From contig NZ_CP022013.1 of NCBI RefSeq assembly GCF_003265225.1, forward strand, positions 1,149,001 through 1,213,000: a stretch of 64,000 nucleotides of DNA. Reading direction: 5' to 3'. Both the position numbers and the translations under genes were made by a program. The notes under the pieces are model-generated. The model was not told the origin of the DNA. It ran no database searches and worked only from the letters and a program-made list of their open reading frames with translations. This DNA comes from Mergibacter septicus. Lineage in GTDB: Bacteria; Pseudomonadota; Gammaproteobacteria; Enterobacterales; Pasteurellaceae. Each line of letters opens with the position of its first letter. The stretch's first letter is position 1. Below, one piece after another: positions 60,657-64,000 of the stretch.

Positions 60657-61637
60657 ATGAATAAACCGGATATAACGGGTAAACCATTTAAAATGGAACG
60701 TGGGGTGAAATACCGTGATGCGGCTAAAACCTCTATTATTCCAGTAAAAAATATCGATCCCAATCAAGAACTATTACCTAAACCTGAATGGATGAAAATC
60801 CGTTTACCAGCAAGTTCGGCTAAAATCCAACATATCAAAAATGCCATGCGAAAAAATGGTTTAAATTCTGTTTGTGAGGAAGCTTCTTGCCCTAATTTAG
60901 CCGAATGTTTTAACCATGGTACAGCAACCTTTATGATTTTAGGTGCAATCTGTACTCGCCGTTGCCCTTTCTGTGATGTTGCTCACGGTAAACCGCTACC
61001 ACCCGATCCAGATGAACCAAGAAAATTGGCTGAAACTATTCGGGATATGAAATTACGTTATGTTGTTATCACTTCTGTTGACCGTGATGATCTACGAGAT
61101 GGCGGTGCTGGTCATTTTTCAGCTTGTGTTGCTGCAATCCGAGAATTAAACCCAGAGATTAAAATTGAAATTCTGGTACCAGATTTTCGTGGAAAAATTG
61201 AACAGGCCTTAGAAAAATTAGCCCAAAATCCACCTGATGTATTTAATCATAACTTAGAAAATGTGCCTCGCCTGTATAAAGAAATCCGTCCCGGTGCAGA
61301 TTATCAATGGTCATTACGTTTATTGCGTGAATTCAAACAGATGTTTCCACACTTACCGACCAAATCGGGTTTGATGGTAGGATTAGGGGAGACAAATGAA
61401 GAAATCTTACAGGTAATGCAAGATCTCAGAACCAATGGCGTTACAATGCTAACATTAGGGCAATACTTACAACCTAGCCGCCATCATTTGCCTGTTTCTC
61501 GCTATGTACCACCAGCCGAATTTGATCAATTCCGTTCACAAGCAAAAGCAATGGGATTTGAACAAGCCGCTTGTGGACCTTTTGTCCGTTCATCTTATCA
61601 CGCAGATTTACAAGCAAAAGGTGTAGAAGTTAAATAA
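60657..61637 (+). CDS. lipA: Lipoyl synthase
   Basis: Radical-SAM enzyme of 326 residues that inserts two sulfurs into the octanoyl group. The auxiliary cluster cysteines are in [14 protein letters not shown] and the radical-SAM CxxxCxxC in [13 protein letters not shown]. The terminal RSSYHAD motif supplies the serine ligand of the auxiliary cluster. The N-terminal extension of about 30 residues ([20 protein letters not shown]) is usual in gammaproteobacteria. The last gene of the rsfS-lipA cluster. Confidence 0.97.
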   Translation: MNKPDITGKPFKMERGVKYRDAAKTSIIPVKNIDPNQELLPKPEWMKIRLPASSAKIQHIKNAMRKNGLNSVCEEASCPNLAECFNHGTATFMILGAICTRRCPFCDVAHGKPLPPDPDEPRKLAETIRDMKLRYVVITSVDRDDLRDGGAGHFSACVAAIRELNPEIKIEILVPDFRGKIEQALEKLAQNPPDVFNHNLENVPRLYKEIRPGADYQWSLRLLREFKQMFPHLPTKSGLMVGLGETNEEILQVMQDLRTNGVTMLTLGQYLQPSRHHLPVSRYVPPAEFDQFRSQAKAMGFEQAACGPFVRSSYHADLQAKGVEVK

Positions 61638-61696
61638 GATCTCATCTATATTGATGCGGTAAAAAGTAAAGGGTTAGACTAAAATAGAGAGTACTC

Positions 61697-63178
61697 ATGA
61701 TCACTGATGGCGTTGAATTATTAGTAAATGTATCTCCCGATGAAACACGGATTGCTTTAGTTGAATCTGGAGTTTTGAAAGAAGTCCATATTGAACGAGA
61801 TGCCAAACGAGGAATTGTCGGTAATATTTATAAAGGTCGAGTTACTCGAGTGCTACCGGGTATGCAATCAGCCTTTGTGGATATTGGATTAGAAAAAGCT
61901 GCATTTCTACACGCCTCTGATATTGTTTCTCACACTGAATGTGTTGATATTAATGAACAAAAACAGTTTGTGGTGAAAGATATTGCTGAATTAGTGCGAG
62001 AAGGGCAAGATCTGGTCGTTCAAGTCGTGAAAGATCCGTTAGGAACAAAAGGGGCTAGGCTAACCACTGATATTACTCTCCCATCACGCTATCTTGTTTT
62101 TATGCCTGAAAACAGCCACGTTGGGGTTTCACAACGCATCGAAAGTGAAGAAGAACGTGCAAGACTAAAAGCATTAGTCAGCCCATTATGTGATGAATTA
62201 GGTGGGTTTATTATTCGTACTGCCGCTGAGAATGTAACAGAAGAAGCGTTACAGCAAGATGCGAGCTTTTTAAAGCGTTTATGGCGTAAAGTCCTTGAAC
62301 GCAAAGTACGTTATAAAACCCGCTCTATGCTTTACGGTGAAATTGCTTTAGCACAACGTATTATTCGGGATTTTGTTGGTACACCAATATCAACCATTCG
62401 GATTGATTCCAATCAAGGCTTCAACACCTTGACAGAATTTACCCGAGAATTTATGCCAGAATTAACCAAACGTTTAACCCTCTATACTGGTCCTCAACCC
62501 TTATTCGATCTCTATAATGTTGAAAACAGTATCCAAAATGCTTTGGATAAAAGAGTTAATCTCAAATCTGGCGGTTACTTAATTATCGAACAAACCGAAT
62601 CAATGACCACCATTGATATAAATACAGGTGCTTTTGTCGGGCGTCGAAATTTAGAAGAAACAATTTTCAATACTAATATTGAAGCGACTCAAGCCATCGC
62701 CCATCAACTCCAATTAAGAAACCTAGGTGGTATCATCATCATTGATTTTATTGATATGCAAGAAGAAGAACATCGAGAACGTGTTATTCAATCTCTGCAA
62801 GAAGCTTTAGCCAAAGATCGAGTTAAAACTAATGTTAATGGTTTTACTCAACTTGGCTTGGTTGAAATGACTCGCAAAAGGACAAGAGAAAGCCTTGAAC
62901 ACGTTCTCTGTGAAGAATGCCCTACTTGTAAAGGTCGTGGTTCGGTGAAAAGTGTCGAAACAATTTGCTATGAAATTATGCGAGAAATTGTGCGAGTGCA
63001 TCGGATTTATAGTAGCGAACAAATCCTTGTTTATGCGTCAAACGCCGTGGCAGAACATCTTATCAATGAAGAAAGACACGCTTTACTCGCCGAAGTAGAA
63101 TTATTTATTGGTAAAAAAGTACAAATAAAAACGGAAGTTTACTACAACCAAGAACAGTTTGATGTGGTTGTTATTTAA
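61697..63178 (+). CDS. rng: Ribonuclease G
   Basis: Endoribonuclease of the RNase E/G family, 493 residues, maturing the 5' end of 16S rRNA and processing some mRNAs. S1 domain (about 38-128; NIYKGRVTRVLPGMQSAFVD), 5'-sensor region, and the DNase I-like catalytic site with MTTIDINTGAFVG and IIIIDFIDMQEEEHRE (the two metal-binding Asp residues). The Zn-link CEECPTCKGRGSV joins protomers. It lacks the long RNase E C-terminal scaffold. tldD follows 45 bases on. Confidence 0.96.
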   Translation: MITDGVELLVNVSPDETRIALVESGVLKEVHIERDAKRGIVGNIYKGRVTRVLPGMQSAFVDIGLEKAAFLHASDIVSHTECVDINEQKQFVVKDIAELVREGQDLVVQVVKDPLGTKGARLTTDITLPSRYLVFMPENSHVGVSQRIESEEERARLKALVSPLCDELGGFIIRTAAENVTEEALQQDASFLKRLWRKVLERKVRYKTRSMLYGEIALAQRIIRDFVGTPISTIRIDSNQGFNTLTEFTREFMPELTKRLTLYTGPQPLFDLYNVENSIQNALDKRVNLKSGGYLIIEQTESMTTIDINTGAFVGRRNLEETIFNTNIEATQAIAHQLQLRNLGGIIIIDFIDMQEEEHRERVIQSLQEALAKDRVKTNVNGFTQLGLVEMTRKRTRESLEHVLCEECPTCKGRGSVKSVETICYEIMREIVRVHRIYSSEQILVYASNAVAEHLINEERHALLAEVELFIGKKVQIKTEVYYNQEQFDVVVI

Positions 63179-63223
63179 ACTCCAATATTTATGAATATGC
63201 AATCAAAAAGGAAAATAGATTAT

Positions 63224-64000
63224 ATGCTACAACAGGTTTCTCAATCATTACTTGAACAAAGTGGATTAACTCTCGATCAACTACCAAATATTTTTGATCA
63301 CTTCTCTAGTCGTGAGATTGATTTTGCCGATCTCTTTTTCCAAAATTCAATGGACGAAAGTTGGACATTAGAAGATGGAATTATCCGTGAGGGAGGTTTT
63401 TATATCGATCGAGGTGTTGGTGTTCGTGCTATTAGTGGTGAAAAAACTGGTTTTGCATACTCTGATATGATTGATTTTAAACAACTACAAAAGTGTGCAA
63501 TCGCTGCTGGTAGTATTGCTAAACAACGCCTTAATGGTACACAAGCCATTTTCAACCCAAAAGGCTTTCAAACACCAGAACTCATTTTACGTTACGCTAG
63601 CATTAATCCACTTGATAGTATTAGTAAAGAGAAAAAAATTGAACTCTTACATTTAGTCGATCAAACTGCAAGAGCTGCTGATCCAAGAGTAAGTCAAGTT
63701 TCAGTTAATCTTTCTGCCCTTTACGAAGAAGTATTAGTTGCCGCAACAGATGGTACCCTCGCTGCAGATATTCGCCCTCTAATACGCCTATCTATTTCAG
63801 TCTTAGTTGAACAAGATGGTAAACGAGAACGTGGTAGTGCAGGGGTTGGCGGACGAGTCGGTTTAGACTGGTTCTTTGCCGATTATCAAGGGGAACAACG
63901 TGCAAAATACTTTGCTAAACAAGCCGTTCGTCAAGCATTAGTTAACCTTTCTGCGATTGAAGCTCCAGCAGGCTTAATGCCAGTGGTATTAGGAGCTGGT
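63224..64000 (+). CDS. tldD: Metalloprotease TldD, N-terminal part (cut by window edge)
   Basis: The frame starts at ATG 63224 (MLQQVSQSLLEQSGLTLDQL, AAAAGGAAAA upstream) and is open to base 64000, giving 259 residues of an expected ~480. TldD features: GVGVRAISGEKTGFAYSD, SALYEEVLVAATDGTLAADI and EAPAGLMPVVLGAG, the start of the region leading into the metal site, which lies outside. With TldE/PmbA it forms a heterodimeric zinc protease acting on unfolded peptides and modified peptide precursors. An rng-tldD order is common in relatives. Confidence 0.95.
   Translation, partial: MLQQVSQSLLEQSGLTLDQLPNIFDHFSSREIDFADLFFQNSMDESWTLEDGIIREGGFYIDRGVGVRAISGEKTGFAYSDMIDFKQLQKCAIAAGSIAKQRLNGTQAIFNPKGFQTPELILRYASINPLDSISKEKKIELLHLVDQTARAADPRVSQVSVNLSALYEEVLVAATDGTLAADIRPLIRLSISVLVEQDGKRERGSAGVGGRVGLDWFFADYQGEQRAKYFAKQAVRQALVNLSAIEAPAGLMPVVLGAG

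Overview
The window comes from a Pasteurellaceae chromosome. Three things point there: Hin-type DNA uptake signal sequences (AAGTGCGGT and its complement, two of them paired as terminators), gene order shared with Haemophilus/Pasteurella (prfB-lysS, secG-tRNA-Leu, rsfS-rlmH-mrdA-mrdB-dacA-ybeD-lipB-lipA), and a group 2 capsule locus built like the Pasteurella multocida GAG loci. Family assignments come from recognising protein sequence; no database search was run. I see no phage, insertion sequence or CRISPR array.

Layout. 0-17 kb: lysS (cut by the window edge) and prfB with its programmed +1 frameshift; an FNT channel; the arginine importer artPIQM behind a pair of ARG boxes; an acetyltransferase, yjdM, tex and argD; two tandem paralogous autotransporters with different helical passengers and near-identical barrels, the first with eight AAAGC repeats upstream of its putative promoter; then a three-gene operon for a C5-dicarboxylate such as itaconate (hydratase, CoA-transferase, citramalyl-CoA lyase).

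17.4-32.8 kb: an AT-rich capsule locus. One long leftward operon carries a sulfotransferase-like/coiled-coil protein, a PmHS1-type heparosan synthase, UDP-glucose dehydrogenase, a KfoC-type chondroitin polymerase, another GT2 glycosyltransferase and the four BexDCBA/CtrABCD-type export genes. The KpsC- and KpsS-like Kdo-linker genes are transcribed divergently from a consensus promoter. Two different glycosaminoglycan polymerases share one locus, and the chondroitin polymerase is split at an A7 tract that forms an A-AAA-AAA slippery heptamer. A -1 shift there rebuilds a 686-residue protein. This is the most interesting part of the window: a candidate switchable or dual-GAG capsule.

32.8-64 kb: mostly housekeeping. 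tRNA-Leu(GAG)-secG, topB, tyrA preceded by a 32-codon relic of a DAHP synthase gene, queA-tgt, nrdR, hrpA, a secreted SGNH hydrolase, a DUF441 membrane protein, divergent metR/metE, a ComEA-like protein, ileS-lspA-ispH, the rsfS-rlmH-mrdAB-dacA-ybeD-lipBA cluster (rlpA missing from its usual slot), rng and the start of tldD.
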